Assembly: GCF_000743575.1 (NCBI RefSeq)
Contig: NZ_JQGC01000001.1
Location: forward strand, 418,135 to 482,134
Direction: 5' to 3'
DNA from: Devosia riboflavina
GTDB taxonomy: Bacteria; Pseudomonadota; Alphaproteobacteria; Rhizobiales; Devosiaceae
DNA: 64,000 nt
In this document: one piece after another, positions 41,985 to 50,475 of the stretch
How positions within the stretch are numbered: position 1 is the stretch's first letter
Layout: each line of letters opens with the position of its first letter
Notes under the pieces: model-generated
Databases searched by the model: none
What the model was told of the DNA's origin: nothing
Seen by the model: the letters and a program-made list of their open reading frames with translations, nothing else
Made by a program: the position numbers and the translations under genes

Positions 41985-42602
41985 CTACTTCTTGAGGTCG
42001 GCCAGTTTGGGGGCCTTCAGCACAAACTGCTGATCGGAGACGATGTAGTTGTCGGCATGGAGCCGAGCGATCGGGTGATAGACCTCGGGGTTCACGTAGC
42101 GCTGCTGCTCGTCGAGGCAATCGGGCCGAATATGCATATGGACCACCTCGCCCAGGACGATGACGCGGCGCGGATACTCGATGATGCGCTCGACGCGGCA
42201 TTCCATGGCGCAGGGACTGGCGGGCAAATAAACGCAATCGACCTGTGCGCCGGGAGCAGTCTCGGCCTCGGCCAGGGCCAATTCATCCGTGTCGGCCTCA
42301 ACTGGCAGCCCGCAGATCAACATGGTCTGCGCCAGCGGCATATCGACCATGTTCACCGTGAACTCATTGGTGCGCCGGATATTGGCGACGGTGTCTTTTT
42401 CCTCCCCGCTGAGCCGCGGCTGGATGCCGAGCGCCACAATGGCCGGGTCATGGGAAAAGACATTGAAGAAGCTCATCGGCGCGCCATTGCTGTGCCCGGC
42501 CGCGGAGCGCGTCGTGACCAAGGCTATGGGTCGCGGACCCACAAAATTGGTGAGCAGACGATAGCGGTCCATCGGCCCGAGCGCAGTCAAATCGAATTCC
42601 AT
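41985..42602 (-). CDS. Flavin reductase-like FMN-binding protein
   Basis: FMN-binding split-barrel protein (205 aa), MEFDLTALGPMDRYRLLTNF then GPRPIALVTTRSAAG and NGAPMSFFNVFSHDP, the usual signature of flavin reductase-like proteins. It could supply reduced FMN to a monooxygenase or act as an FMN enzyme itself; no monooxygenase gene is adjacent. ATG 42602 has GAAGG seven bases upstream, better than ATG 42608. Faces the gntR gene across 101 bases that hold the shared operator. Confidence 0.88.
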   Translation of the reverse strand: MEFDLTALGPMDRYRLLTNFVGPRPIALVTTRSAAGHSNGAPMSFFNVFSHDPAIVALGIQPRLSGEEKDTVANIRRTNEFTVNMVDMPLAQTMLICGLPVEADTDELALAEAETAPGAQVDCVYLPASPCAMECRVERIIEYPRRVIVLGEVVHMHIRPDCLDEQQRYVNPEVYHPIARLHADNYIVSDQQFVLKAPKLADLKK

Positions 42603-42649
42603 CGCCATACCTTCAGTCACAAGCGCCTGCACGTCAATTTAAGTCGACA

Positions 42650-42665
42650 TTATTGTCGACAATAA
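42650..42665. promoter_or_regulatory. GntR-type operator between flavin reductase and gntR
   Basis: Perfect 16-bp palindrome TTATTGTCGACAATAA; its central 12 bases equal the operator at 41182-41193. A second GTCGAC core lies at 42643-42648. It sits where a -35 element for gntR (TTGTCG) would be, suggesting autorepression and control of the divergent gene. Confidence 0.72.
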
Positions 42666-42703
42666 CGCTTCTGATTTATGTGGACCAGATGGAAAAATGA
42701 GTT

Positions 42704-43408
42704 ATGAAGTCACAAGGCAACGCTGTCCGGTCCGCACAAATGGCACCTACAACCGTCGATGAAATCGCCGAACGCATCTGGCTCTCCATCGCCGAGCGCC
42801 GCCTGCGCCCGGGCATGCGTCTCAAAGAGGCTGAGCTTGCGGAAATTTTCGGGGTAAGCCGCGCTCGTATCCGGCAGGTGCTGACGGCCCTTGAGCGCGA
42901 CGGCCTCGTCAAGACCGAAGCCAACAAAGGCGCCATCGTCGCCGAGCCCAGCGCGGAAGAAGCCCGCGATATCTTCCATATCCGGCGCGAAGTGGAGCAG
43001 CGGGTGCTGGCGCGACTGATTGGCCACCTCGATGCCGAGAAGCTGCTGGATCTGTTCGCGCATGTGGCCAAGGAACGCGTGGCCAATGCCACCAATGACC
43101 AGCGCGAGATCATAAAGCTCTCCGGCGGCTTTCACCTCATGCTGGCCGAAATGGCGGGAGCCGATTTTCTCTGGGGCATGATGCGCGACCTCGTCAGCCG
43201 CACGTCCCTCATCACCGCGGCCTTCCGCGATTCCGACAAATACAATTGCGGACCGGACGAGCACGAAGAACTGCTGATGCATCTCAAGAACGGCGACCTG
43301 CAAAAGGCGCAGCACGCAATGGTGCATCACCTCGAGCATGTCGAAAACGAGCTCAAGCTCTCCGGCAACCCGGAGCTCGCCCGCAGCCTCAAGGACGCGC
43401 TTTTGTAG
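42704..43408 (+). CDS. GntR-family regulator, FCD subgroup
   Basis: Repressor (234 aa). Winged helix about 12-80 with LRPGMRLKEAELAEIFGVSR then IRQVLTALERDGLVKTEANKG; FCD effector domain about 95-225 (DIFHIRREVEQRVLARL, HEELLMHLKNGDLQKAQHAM). FCD regulators typically sense carboxylic or metal-bound small ligands. Divergent from the flavin-reductase/racemase genes and flanked by the palindrome, it probably controls them and the importer operon. Confidence 0.92.
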   Translation: MKSQGNAVRSAQMAPTTVDEIAERIWLSIAERRLRPGMRLKEAELAEIFGVSRARIRQVLTALERDGLVKTEANKGAIVAEPSAEEARDIFHIRREVEQRVLARLIGHLDAEKLLDLFAHVAKERVANATNDQREIIKLSGGFHLMLAEMAGADFLWGMMRDLVSRTSLITAAFRDSDKYNCGPDEHEELLMHLKNGDLQKAQHAMVHHLEHVENELKLSGNPELARSLKDALL

Positions 43409-43432
43409 GATCGCCACAATTTATGGGATTGC

Positions 43433-43507
43433 TGGCTGGGGTGCTAGGATTCGAACCTAGGAATGCCGGTACCAAAAACCGGTGCCTTACCACTTGGCGA
43501 CACCCCA
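43433..43507 (-). tRNA. tRNA-Gln (UUG)
   Basis: Complete cloverleaf on the minus strand: acceptor TGGGGTG/CACCCCA, anticodon stem CCGGT/ACCGG around loop TTTTGGT (anticodon TTG), T-arm CCTAGGTTCGAATCCTAG, discriminator G and encoded CCA. It closes the catabolic cluster and is a potential integration site, although no integrase is seen. Confidence 0.96.
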
Positions 43508-43719
43508 ACTGGCGCGGTTCCTACACCGTTTGCTAAAGCCGCGCAACACGCCTTGTGACAGCCTGTTGGGCACTTGAAAGCAAACCCATTGCCTAGGGCA
43601 TCGACGAACAAATATCTGACTTCCTTAGATGTTTCGGCAAGTCGCATCTGCCGGCGACCGGCGGCATCGCCCACTCGCTCATTGCTCGAATATTCAGGTT
43701 TTGCACTGTCTGCTTCGGT

Positions 43720-44760
43720 TCAGGAGCCGAGAGCCGCCGCCAACAGTTTCTCGATGTCAGAGGCGCCATAGGCACGCGGATTCAGCGCCGGATTTTGCAT
43801 GACCAGTTCCGCTGCCACGCCGGCTCCATCGAGCGGCATGCCCAGAGCGGCAAGGTGTCTTGGTGCATTGAGCTTAAGGGCCAGTGCCTCCAACCCTTCC
43901 GCAGCACTTTCGTGACCAAGAGCATCGGCCGCCGGTCTGAGCTGTTCTCTTGCGGCGGCCTCGTTGAATCTGATGACATGCGGGAGCAGCGCCGCATGCA
44001 TGGGGGCATGCGGCAGATCGTATAGTCCACCGAGGACATGGGCCAGCTTGTGATGCAGCCCCATCGTTCGCGCAGCGAGAACCCGCCCCGAAAGATAGGC
44101 GGCATACAGCACCATCGCTCTGGCGTCCCAATCCCGCGGCGCGTCGACCAATATGGGCAAAGCCTGGGCAAATCCCGCTATCGCTTCCACAGCAAAGCGA
44201 TCAGTTTCCGGGGACCTGTCGGGTGCGTAGAGCGCTTCGAAGGCGTGGGCCATGGCGTTGAACCCGCTCGACACTGTCAAATCGAGCGGCAGGGACAGAG
44301 TCAACGAGACATCATAGACAACGGCTTGCGGAACGACGCGTTTGTCCCGAATGGTTGTCTTCTTGCCGTCCCGGGTCTGCCCAAGGATCGGTGAGATTTC
44401 GGAACCGGAATATGTCGTCGGAATGGCGATATGCGGGAGGCCTGTTCGCAGCGCCAGGGCTTTGCCCAGCCCAACCGCAGACCCGCCCCCCAGGCTGATG
44501 AACCCATTGGCATCGCCAAGAACATTCAGCGCGCGGTCGGTGACCTCCACCGGCGTGTGCACCACAGCGCCGGTGAAGGTCGCAAAATGCCTCTCGCCCA
44601 GTGCCGCAGCGATTGCTGTGGCACCCATGGTCCGCCCCGGCGTGGTCAGGACCATGGCCCGGGTCATGCCGAAGTCCTGAGCAAGGGGCAAGAGGGTCGA
44701 AAGGTGATCTTCCCCGAAAACGACCCTCTGCTCAAAACTTTGCAACTCGAAGGGTTTCAT
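43720..44760 (-). CDS. Maleylacetate reductase (iron-type alcohol dehydrogenase family)
   Basis: NAD(P)H-dependent enzyme (346 aa) reducing maleylacetate to 3-oxoadipate in aromatic degradation. Family motifs: FISLGGGSAVGLGKA, IPTTYSGSEISPILG, GFNAMAHAFEALY and the histidine run GLHHKLAHVLGG and LPHAPMHAALLPH. Length matches MacA/TftE-type reductases. AAGGAG precedes the ATG. Cotranscribed, 35 bases downstream, with a ring-cleaving dioxygenase, which supports a hydroquinone or hydroxyquinol route. Confidence 0.9.
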   Translation of the reverse strand: MKPFELQSFEQRVVFGEDHLSTLLPLAQDFGMTRAMVLTTPGRTMGATAIAAALGERHFATFTGAVVHTPVEVTDRALNVLGDANGFISLGGGSAVGLGKALALRTGLPHIAIPTTYSGSEISPILGQTRDGKKTTIRDKRVVPQAVVYDVSLTLSLPLDLTVSSGFNAMAHAFEALYAPDRSPETDRFAVEAIAGFAQALPILVDAPRDWDARAMVLYAAYLSGRVLAARTMGLHHKLAHVLGGLYDLPHAPMHAALLPHVIRFNEAAAREQLRPAADALGHESAAEGLEALALKLNAPRHLAALGMPLDGAGVAAELVMQNPALNPRAYGASDIEKLLAAALGS

Positions 44761-44795
44761 AGCCCGCTCCTTGGAAGTCCCTTTCCCTTCGTCGC

Positions 44796-45731
44796 TCAGG
44801 CGCTTTCGAGCGGCTGCAGATGCTGCTCGAGATAGGGCCGAAGGTGCTCGTGCTGAATGGGCAGTTTCAGCGCCTCGCCGAGATGCTTGGTGTCTTCGTC
44901 GCGATCAAAGCCCGGTTCATTGGTCGCTATTTCGAACAACACGCCACCAGGTGTGCGGAAATAGATCGCCCAGAAATAATCGCGGTCGATGACCGGGGTG
45001 ACCTGGTAGCCGGTATCCATCAGCGCCTTGCGAACCTCGAGCTGCTTGGCCCGGTTCTCCACGGCGAAAGCGATGTGATGCACCGATCCGGCACCGAGGC
45101 GACCGAAGCCCACATCGGGGAGCGTTTCGATGTCGATGAAATCGGCGCCATTGCCATTCGCCAATCCCAGACGGCTGATGCCCCCGTGCTTGTCGACCTC
45201 TTCATATCCCATGAACTTGAGCAGTTCTTCGGTGGCGCCGGCATCGCGCAGCCTCAGCGAAGCGGAATGGAAGCCGCGGATGGCAAAGGCATAGCTCACC
45301 GTTTCGGTGGTCCAAGGCGCGCGCACGTCATCCCTGGTTTCGACCAGGGAGAAACTGTCGCCCTCGGGGCCGGTGAAATCGAGGCGTTTCTGGCCGAAGG
45401 TGGCTCCGCGCGATAACCCAGAGACGCCATTCTTGGTCAGGTGCTCCGACCAGAGGTCCAAGGTGTTTTCCGGCACCGAGAAGGCCGTGGTTCCCACCTC
45501 GCCCGTCCCGAACTGCCCCCGAGCAATATTGGGGAAGGGGAAATAGGTCATCACGCTACCCGGCGTCCCTTTCTCGTCGCCGTAGTAGAGGTGGTAGACA
45601 CTCGGCTCGTCGAAATTGACGGTCTGCTTTACCCGGCGCAGCCCCAGCTTCTTGGTGAAGAACTGATTGTTGTTGTGGGCATCTTTGGCCATGGACGTCA
45701 CATGGTGAAGCCCTTTGATCTGGTCCAGCAT
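44796..45731 (-). CDS. Ring-cleaving dioxygenase, VOC family (MhqO-like)
   Basis: Two-domain vicinal-oxygen-chelate dioxygenase (311 aa). MLDQIKGLHHVTSMAKD at the start gives the first histidine, HHIAFAVENRA the second, and LFEIATNEPGFD the glutamate ligand; FAIRGFHSASLRL begins the second repeat. MhqO-type enzymes open hydroquinones and feed maleylacetate reductase, encoded next. ATG 45731 has GGAG seven bases upstream, better than 45743. Confidence 0.9.
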   Translation of the reverse strand: MLDQIKGLHHVTSMAKDAHNNNQFFTKKLGLRRVKQTVNFDEPSVYHLYYGDEKGTPGSVMTYFPFPNIARGQFGTGEVGTTAFSVPENTLDLWSEHLTKNGVSGLSRGATFGQKRLDFTGPEGDSFSLVETRDDVRAPWTTETVSYAFAIRGFHSASLRLRDAGATEELLKFMGYEEVDKHGGISRLGLANGNGADFIDIETLPDVGFGRLGAGSVHHIAFAVENRAKQLEVRKALMDTGYQVTPVIDRDYFWAIYFRTPGGVLFEIATNEPGFDRDEDTKHLGEALKLPIQHEHLRPYLEQHLQPLESA

Positions 45732-45957
45732 TTTGCACTCCATGATTGATCGGGCCGATATCGCCCCGACGCTCGTTCTGAGTTCAAAATCGGATGCCTG
45801 AGCCTTTCAGGGTAGCTAGACAATTCTCTACGGATTGTCGTCTTTCTTCGAACGACGTCACACGAGGAAGTCGTTTGGCCCCGGCAGTAGCCGAGCGCCT
45901 GTGCAATGCCTGGAAATGTTGGGAGCGTTCGGGGGGGCCGGCGGGATGGGCCAGTTT

Positions 45958-45987
45958 CCGGCCCAAGCATCAGGATGCTCGGGCCGG
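45958..45987 (-). other. Stem-loop downstream of acnB
   Basis: A 13-bp stem (45958-45970 with 45975-45987; one G-U pair on the minus strand) begins 23 bases after the acnB stop. No T-run follows, so this is likely a 3'-end stabiliser or a factor-assisted terminator. Confidence 0.5.
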
Positions 45988-46010
45988 CAAGGTTCATAAA
46001 AAGCCGCGTC

Positions 46011-48803
46011 CTAGAAATGGACCGACTTGGAGTCCATCGGGTTGGACGAGGTCGGCGGGGCGAATTTGGTCAGGTCGATGCCCTCCACTGCCGCCTTGTA
46101 TTCGTCGGCACTCGGCGTACGGCCGAGAATGGCGGAGAGTACAACCACCGGGGTCGAGGCGAGGAGGGATTCGCCCTTCTTTTCGGCGGTATCTTCAACC
46201 ACGCGGCCCTGGAACAGGCGGGTCGAGGTGGCGAGAACCGTGTCGCCCTTTTCGGCCTTTTCCTGGTTGCCCATGCAGAGGTTACAGCCCGGGCGTTCGA
46301 GATAAAGGATGTTCTCGTATTCCGTGCGGTTGGCGGTCTTGGGCTGCAAATCATTGAACTCGAAGCCGGAATACTTCTGGAGGATCTCCCAGTCGCCTTC
46401 TTCCTTGAGCTCGTCGATGATGTTGTAGGTCGGGGCGGCGACGACGAGCGGCGCCTTGAATTCGACCTTGCCGGTTTCCTTTTCGAGGTTCTTCAGCATC
46501 TGGGCGACGATCTTCATGTCGCCCTTGTGCACCATGCACGAGCCGACAAAGCCCAGGTCCACCTTCTTGGTGCCGCCGTAATAAGACACGGGGCGGATGG
46601 TGTCGTGGGTGTAGCGACGCGAGACGTCGGAATTGTTGACGTCGGGGTCGGCGATCATCGGTTCATCGATCAGGTCGAGATCGACCACGACTTCAGCGAA
46701 ATACTTTGCAGTGGCATCCGGCGAGAGGGCCGGCTTTTCGCCCGAGCGGATTTCAGCGATGCGACGATCAGCCTTGGCGATCAGGCCCTTCAGGGTCTGG
46801 GCGGCATTGTCCATGCCCTTGTCGATCATGATCTGCATGCGCGACTTGGCGATTTCGAGGCTTTCGATCAGCGTCTCGTCTTCCGAGATACAGATCGACG
46901 CCTTGGCCTTCATCTCGGCGGTCCAGTCGGTGAAGGTAAAAGCCTGGTCGGCGAGCAGGGTGCCGATGTGGACTTCGATGATGCGGCCCTGGAAGACGTT
47001 GTCGCCATGCTGCTGCAGCATCTGCGCTTGCGTCGCATGCACCACATCGCGAAAATCCATGTGGGGCTGCATCTTGCCCTTGAAGGTCACCTTGACCGAC
47101 TGCGGGATCGGCATGGTGGCCTCGCCGGTGGCAAGGGCCAGCGCCACGGTGCCGCTATCGGCGCCGAAAGCCACGCCCTTGGACATGCGGGTGTGCGAGT
47201 CGCCACCGATGATGATGTCCCAATCGTCCACCGTGATGTCGTTGAGCACCTTGTGGATCACGTCGGTCATCGAGTGATACTTGTGGAGCGGGTCACGGGC
47301 GGTGATGACACCAAAGTTGTTCATGAAGGCCATGAGCTTTGGAATGTTGGCCTGGGCCTTCTTGTCCCAGACCGATGCCGTGTGACAGCCGGACTGATAG
47401 GCGCCGTCCACGAGCGGCGAGATGACGGTGGCCGCCATGGCCTCGAGTTCCTGGGCGGTCATCAGCCCTGTCGTATCCTGCGAACCGACGATGTTGACCT
47501 TGACGCGGACGTCAGAGCCGGCGTGCAAAATCTTGCCCGGGGTGACGCCGACGGCGTTGCGGTTAAAAATCTTTTCGACCGCGGTCAGGCCCTGGCCTTC
47601 GACGGTGATTTCCTTGTTCGGGGCAAAGACCTGCGGAGCCACGACGCCGAGGGTCTGAGCCGCAAAGGTCTGCAGCTTCTTGCCGAAGACGATGGCGTAG
47701 GACGAGCCGGCCTTCATGAATTCGGTCTTCTGCGGGGTGAAGGCAGAGGCAATGTCGACGAGCTCATTGCCGGCTTCGTCGCGCAGCTTCTTCGTCTTGG
47801 CATCGATGGTGAGGACTGTGCCGGTTTCGACCGAGTACTTCTGCTCGAGGATCGGGTTGCCTTCGTTGTTGAGGATCGGCTTGCCGTCCTCACCGAGCTT
47901 CTTGACCCAGTTCTTGAGATTGAGGCCGATGCCGCCGGTCACGTCGACCGTGGTGGCGAAAATCGGGGAAATGCCGTTGGTGCCGGCAACGATCGGGGCG
48001 ACATTGACGAAGGGCACATAGGGGCTAGCCGGCTTGCCGGTCCACAGGGCGACGTTGTTGACGCCGGACATGCGCGAGGAGCCGACGCCCATCGTGCCCT
48101 TTTCGGCGATCATCATGACGCGCTTGTCGGGGTGCTGCTTCTGCAGGGCGACGATTTCCTGCTGGGCAGCAGGGGTGATCATGCACTGGCCGTGCAGTTC
48201 CCGATCGGCGCGCGAGTGGGCCTGATTGCCGGGGGAAAGAAGGTCAGTGGAAATATCGCCTTCGGCGGCGACGAAGGTGACGACCTTGATCTCGTCTTCG
48301 ACGTCCGGAAGCTTGGTGAAGAACTCGGCCTTGGCATAGCTTTCGAGCACGTCCTTGGCGACTTCATTGCCGGCCTTATAGGCATCGCGCAGGCGGAACA
48401 TGTCGGCGTCGTAGAGGAAAACCTGGGTTTTCAGAACATCGCCGGCTGCCTTGGCAATCGCGGCGTCATTGCCGAGGGCCACATCAAGCAGCACTTCGAC
48501 CGAGGGGCCGCCCTTCATATGCGAGAGCAGTTCGAGGGCGAAGGCCGGGGTGATTTCGGCCACCGCAACTTCGCCGAGAATGATTTCCTTGAGGAAGGCA
48601 GCCTTGACCGTCGCGGCGCTCGTGGTGCCGGGCAGCGTGTTGTAGATGAAGAATTTCAGGGCATCGGCGCGCTGCGGATTGGCGGCATCGCGGATGATTG
48701 CGATGATCTCCCCGGTAAGGCCACCGGCATCGATCGGCTTGGGCGCGAGACCCTGCTCTTTTCTGCTTTCGATTTCAGCGAGGTAATCGGAATAGAGGGT
48801 CAT
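46011..48803 (-). CDS. acnB: Aconitate hydratase B (also 2-methylisocitrate dehydratase)
   Basis: TCA-cycle enzyme interconverting citrate and isocitrate (930 aa, usual AcnB size). Domain order is the AcnB form: HEAT-like N-terminus (MTLYSDYLAEIESRKEQG), swivel domain, then catalytic domains with GGDSHTRMSKGVAFG, FVGSCMVHKGDMK and PGCNLCMGNQ (Cys840, Cys843) binding the 4Fe-4S cluster. ATG 48803 begins the conserved start; the frame to 48977 is rejected. Single gene, not obviously linked to its neighbours. A 1022-codon open frame on the opposite strand is an artefact of codon composition. Confidence 0.97.
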   Translation of the reverse strand: MTLYSDYLAEIESRKEQGLAPKPIDAGGLTGEIIAIIRDAANPQRADALKFFIYNTLPGTTSAATVKAAFLKEIILGEVAVAEITPAFALELLSHMKGGPSVEVLLDVALGNDAAIAKAAGDVLKTQVFLYDADMFRLRDAYKAGNEVAKDVLESYAKAEFFTKLPDVEDEIKVVTFVAAEGDISTDLLSPGNQAHSRADRELHGQCMITPAAQQEIVALQKQHPDKRVMMIAEKGTMGVGSSRMSGVNNVALWTGKPASPYVPFVNVAPIVAGTNGISPIFATTVDVTGGIGLNLKNWVKKLGEDGKPILNNEGNPILEQKYSVETGTVLTIDAKTKKLRDEAGNELVDIASAFTPQKTEFMKAGSSYAIVFGKKLQTFAAQTLGVVAPQVFAPNKEITVEGQGLTAVEKIFNRNAVGVTPGKILHAGSDVRVKVNIVGSQDTTGLMTAQELEAMAATVISPLVDGAYQSGCHTASVWDKKAQANIPKLMAFMNNFGVITARDPLHKYHSMTDVIHKVLNDITVDDWDIIIGGDSHTRMSKGVAFGADSGTVALALATGEATMPIPQSVKVTFKGKMQPHMDFRDVVHATQAQMLQQHGDNVFQGRIIEVHIGTLLADQAFTFTDWTAEMKAKASICISEDETLIESLEIAKSRMQIMIDKGMDNAAQTLKGLIAKADRRIAEIRSGEKPALSPDATAKYFAEVVVDLDLIDEPMIADPDVNNSDVSRRYTHDTIRPVSYYGGTKKVDLGFVGSCMVHKGDMKIVAQMLKNLEKETGKVEFKAPLVVAAPTYNIIDELKEEGDWEILQKYSGFEFNDLQPKTANRTEYENILYLERPGCNLCMGNQEKAEKGDTVLATSTRLFQGRVVEDTAEKKGESLLASTPVVVLSAILGRTPSADEYKAAVEGIDLTKFAPPTSSNPMDSKSVHF

Positions 48804-49087
48804 CGCAATCTCAACATCGTAGGGTGTGACGCTATGGCAGCGCCAGCAAAGGATACTGTCGGTCGGCCTCAAGGCATACGGAGCTTGGGGCCCTCCTGCC
48901 AAGGCTGGCCGACAAAGTATCTTATCTCGGCAAATAAAGTACTTCCGATTCAGCAAGGAGCGGTCGAAAAATAGCAACGCTCTTGCTCCCGGATGGGAGT
49001 GCGAAAACTATCTTGCCTTGGACTATGGCCGGTCGCTGGATTGCGACGCGATCGGCCATTCACTATGGCCCCTACCTGGACAAGAGA

Positions 49088-49423
49088 TCAGCGAAACCGC
49101 ACGTTTGCGTTTGATGCCTGCACCGTTGCAATATCGCGCGCCATAGCATTGGCCGTCTCTGAAAACGTCGCAATCGCGGTGGCGTCTAGCTGTCGGGCCC
49201 AAGTCTCGAGCCACTCATAGACCACGCTCGACTCCTCCTCGAGCAAGGGTTCCTCGTAATTGCGCCCGGCAAAAGCCTCAGCGAGATAAGCCACCAGCAC
49301 CCAGGCAACAGCCCTGTCGCCATCGACCAGAGCCTGCTCGCGGGCATTCACCGCAAACTGGTGATAGGCATGCGCACCGCGCCCGGCCTTGTCGATTTGA
49401 GCGACTGCTGCAGTGAACATCAT
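49088..49423 (-). CDS. Small protein of unknown function coupled to dihydroorotase
   Basis: A 111-aa, mostly helical, acidic protein ([40 protein letters not shown]) that I do not recognise. Its ATG overlaps the dihydroorotase stop as ATGA, with GGGAG eight bases upstream, so it is translated as the last cistron of the ring-hydrolysis operon. No signal peptide, membrane helix or metal motif is visible. It could be a small partner subunit; nothing proves this. Confidence 0.7.
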   Translation of the reverse strand: MMFTAAVAQIDKAGRGAHAYHQFAVNAREQALVDGDRAVAWVLVAYLAEAFAGRNYEEPLLEEESSVVYEWLETWARQLDATAIATFSETANAMARDIATVQASNANVRFR

Positions 49424-50475
49424 AGGTCCACTCCCTTGTTTACAATACGCCAATGCAGCGCAAATCCCGGATCGAACACGCTGACAGCATCGCCGCCCAC
49501 CATAACCGGCCCCGGCAAAGGTTGTGCGATCTCGACCCGCTCAAGTTCGATCCGATCTGGATTGGCAGCCATACCGTAAAATGCTGCGCCATTGAGCGAG
49601 ATAAAGGCTTCCAACGCATCGAGCCGACCTTCCGCCTCAAAAACCGCTGCGACGCATTCAATGGCATTGGGCGCGGTAAAGCACCCCGCACAGCCACAGG
49701 CGCTGATTTTGGCGCCATCTGCATGAGGCGCACTGTCCGTGCCCAAAAAGAATGAAGCCTCGCCCGAGGTCGCAGCATCCACCAGCGCTCTTCGGTGCGT
49801 CTCACGCTTGGCAACTGGCAGGCAGTAGTAATGGGGCCTTATGCCACCGGCCAGGATGTGGTTGCGGTTTATGATGAGGTGATGTGCAGTGATCGTTGCC
49901 GCGATCCTCGGCCCGCCATGACGCACATAGGCCACGCCGTCGCTGGTGGTAACGTGTTCCATCACCACACGCAGCCCTTCATGGCGACGGCGCAACGGCT
50001 CAAGAATGCGTTCGATAAACACAGCTTCGCGGTCGAATATGTCTACCGCAGGGTCGGTAACCTCGCCATGAACGCAGAGCGGCAGGTCCAATTCGGCCAT
50101 GCGCTCGAGCACCGGGGCGATCCGGTCGAAATCGCGCACGCCGGCATGAGAATTGGTGGTCGCGCCAGCCGGGTAGAGCTTGACCGCCTTGACCAATCCG
50201 CTTGCCGCCGCCACTGCGACATCGGCAAGATCGGTCGCTTCCGTCAGGTAGAGCGTCATCAAGGGCGTGAAGCGCGCGCCCGGACCAAGCTCTGCCAGGA
50301 TACGATCGCGATAGGCCGCGGCATCGGCCGCAGTCACGACAGGCGGCACCAGATTGGGCATGATGAGCCCACGTCCGAAGACCGCAGCGGAATGCGGCAG
50401 AACCGCCCCCATCATGGCGCCATCGCGCAGATGCAGATGCCAGTCGTCTGGCCGGGCGAGCGAAAGGCGCGTCAT
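49420..50475 (-). CDS. pyrC: Dihydroorotase (type II, PyrC-like)
   Basis: Binuclear zinc cyclic-amidohydrolase (351 aa) that interconverts carbamoyl-aspartate and dihydroorotate. [12 protein letters not shown] carries His13/His15, the carbamylated lysine is Lys99 in [14 protein letters not shown], and the further histidines are in [15 protein letters not shown] and the TDSAPH motif with its catalytic Asp. It overlaps the M20 gene stop by 4 bases. It may be the housekeeping enzyme, but its place in a ring-opening operon also allows a catabolic role. Confidence 0.9.
   Translation of the reverse strand: MTRLSLARPDDWHLHLRDGAMMGAVLPHSAAVFGRGLIMPNLVPPVVTAADAAAYRDRILAELGPGARFTPLMTLYLTEATDLADVAVAAASGLVKAVKLYPAGATTNSHAGVRDFDRIAPVLERMAELDLPLCVHGEVTDPAVDIFDREAVFIERILEPLRRRHEGLRVVMEHVTTSDGVAYVRHGGPRIAATITAHHLIINRNHILAGGIRPHYYCLPVAKRETHRRALVDAATSGEASFFLGTDSAPHADGAKISACGCAGCFTAPNAIECVAAVFEAEGRLDALEAFISLNGAAFYGMAANPDRIELERVEIAQPLPGPVMVGGDAVSVFDPGFALHWRIVNKGVDL

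Noticed and set aside
43433..43507. Genomic island inserted at tRNA-Gln
   Set aside because: No integrase, no direct repeat of the tRNA end and no composition break that I could see in the window.
45906..48974. 1022-codon open frame on the plus strand
   Set aside because: It is exactly antisense to acnB, has repetitive low-complexity composition (Gly, Asp, Val, Arg) and no family motifs. Long antisense frames are expected opposite GC-rich genes.
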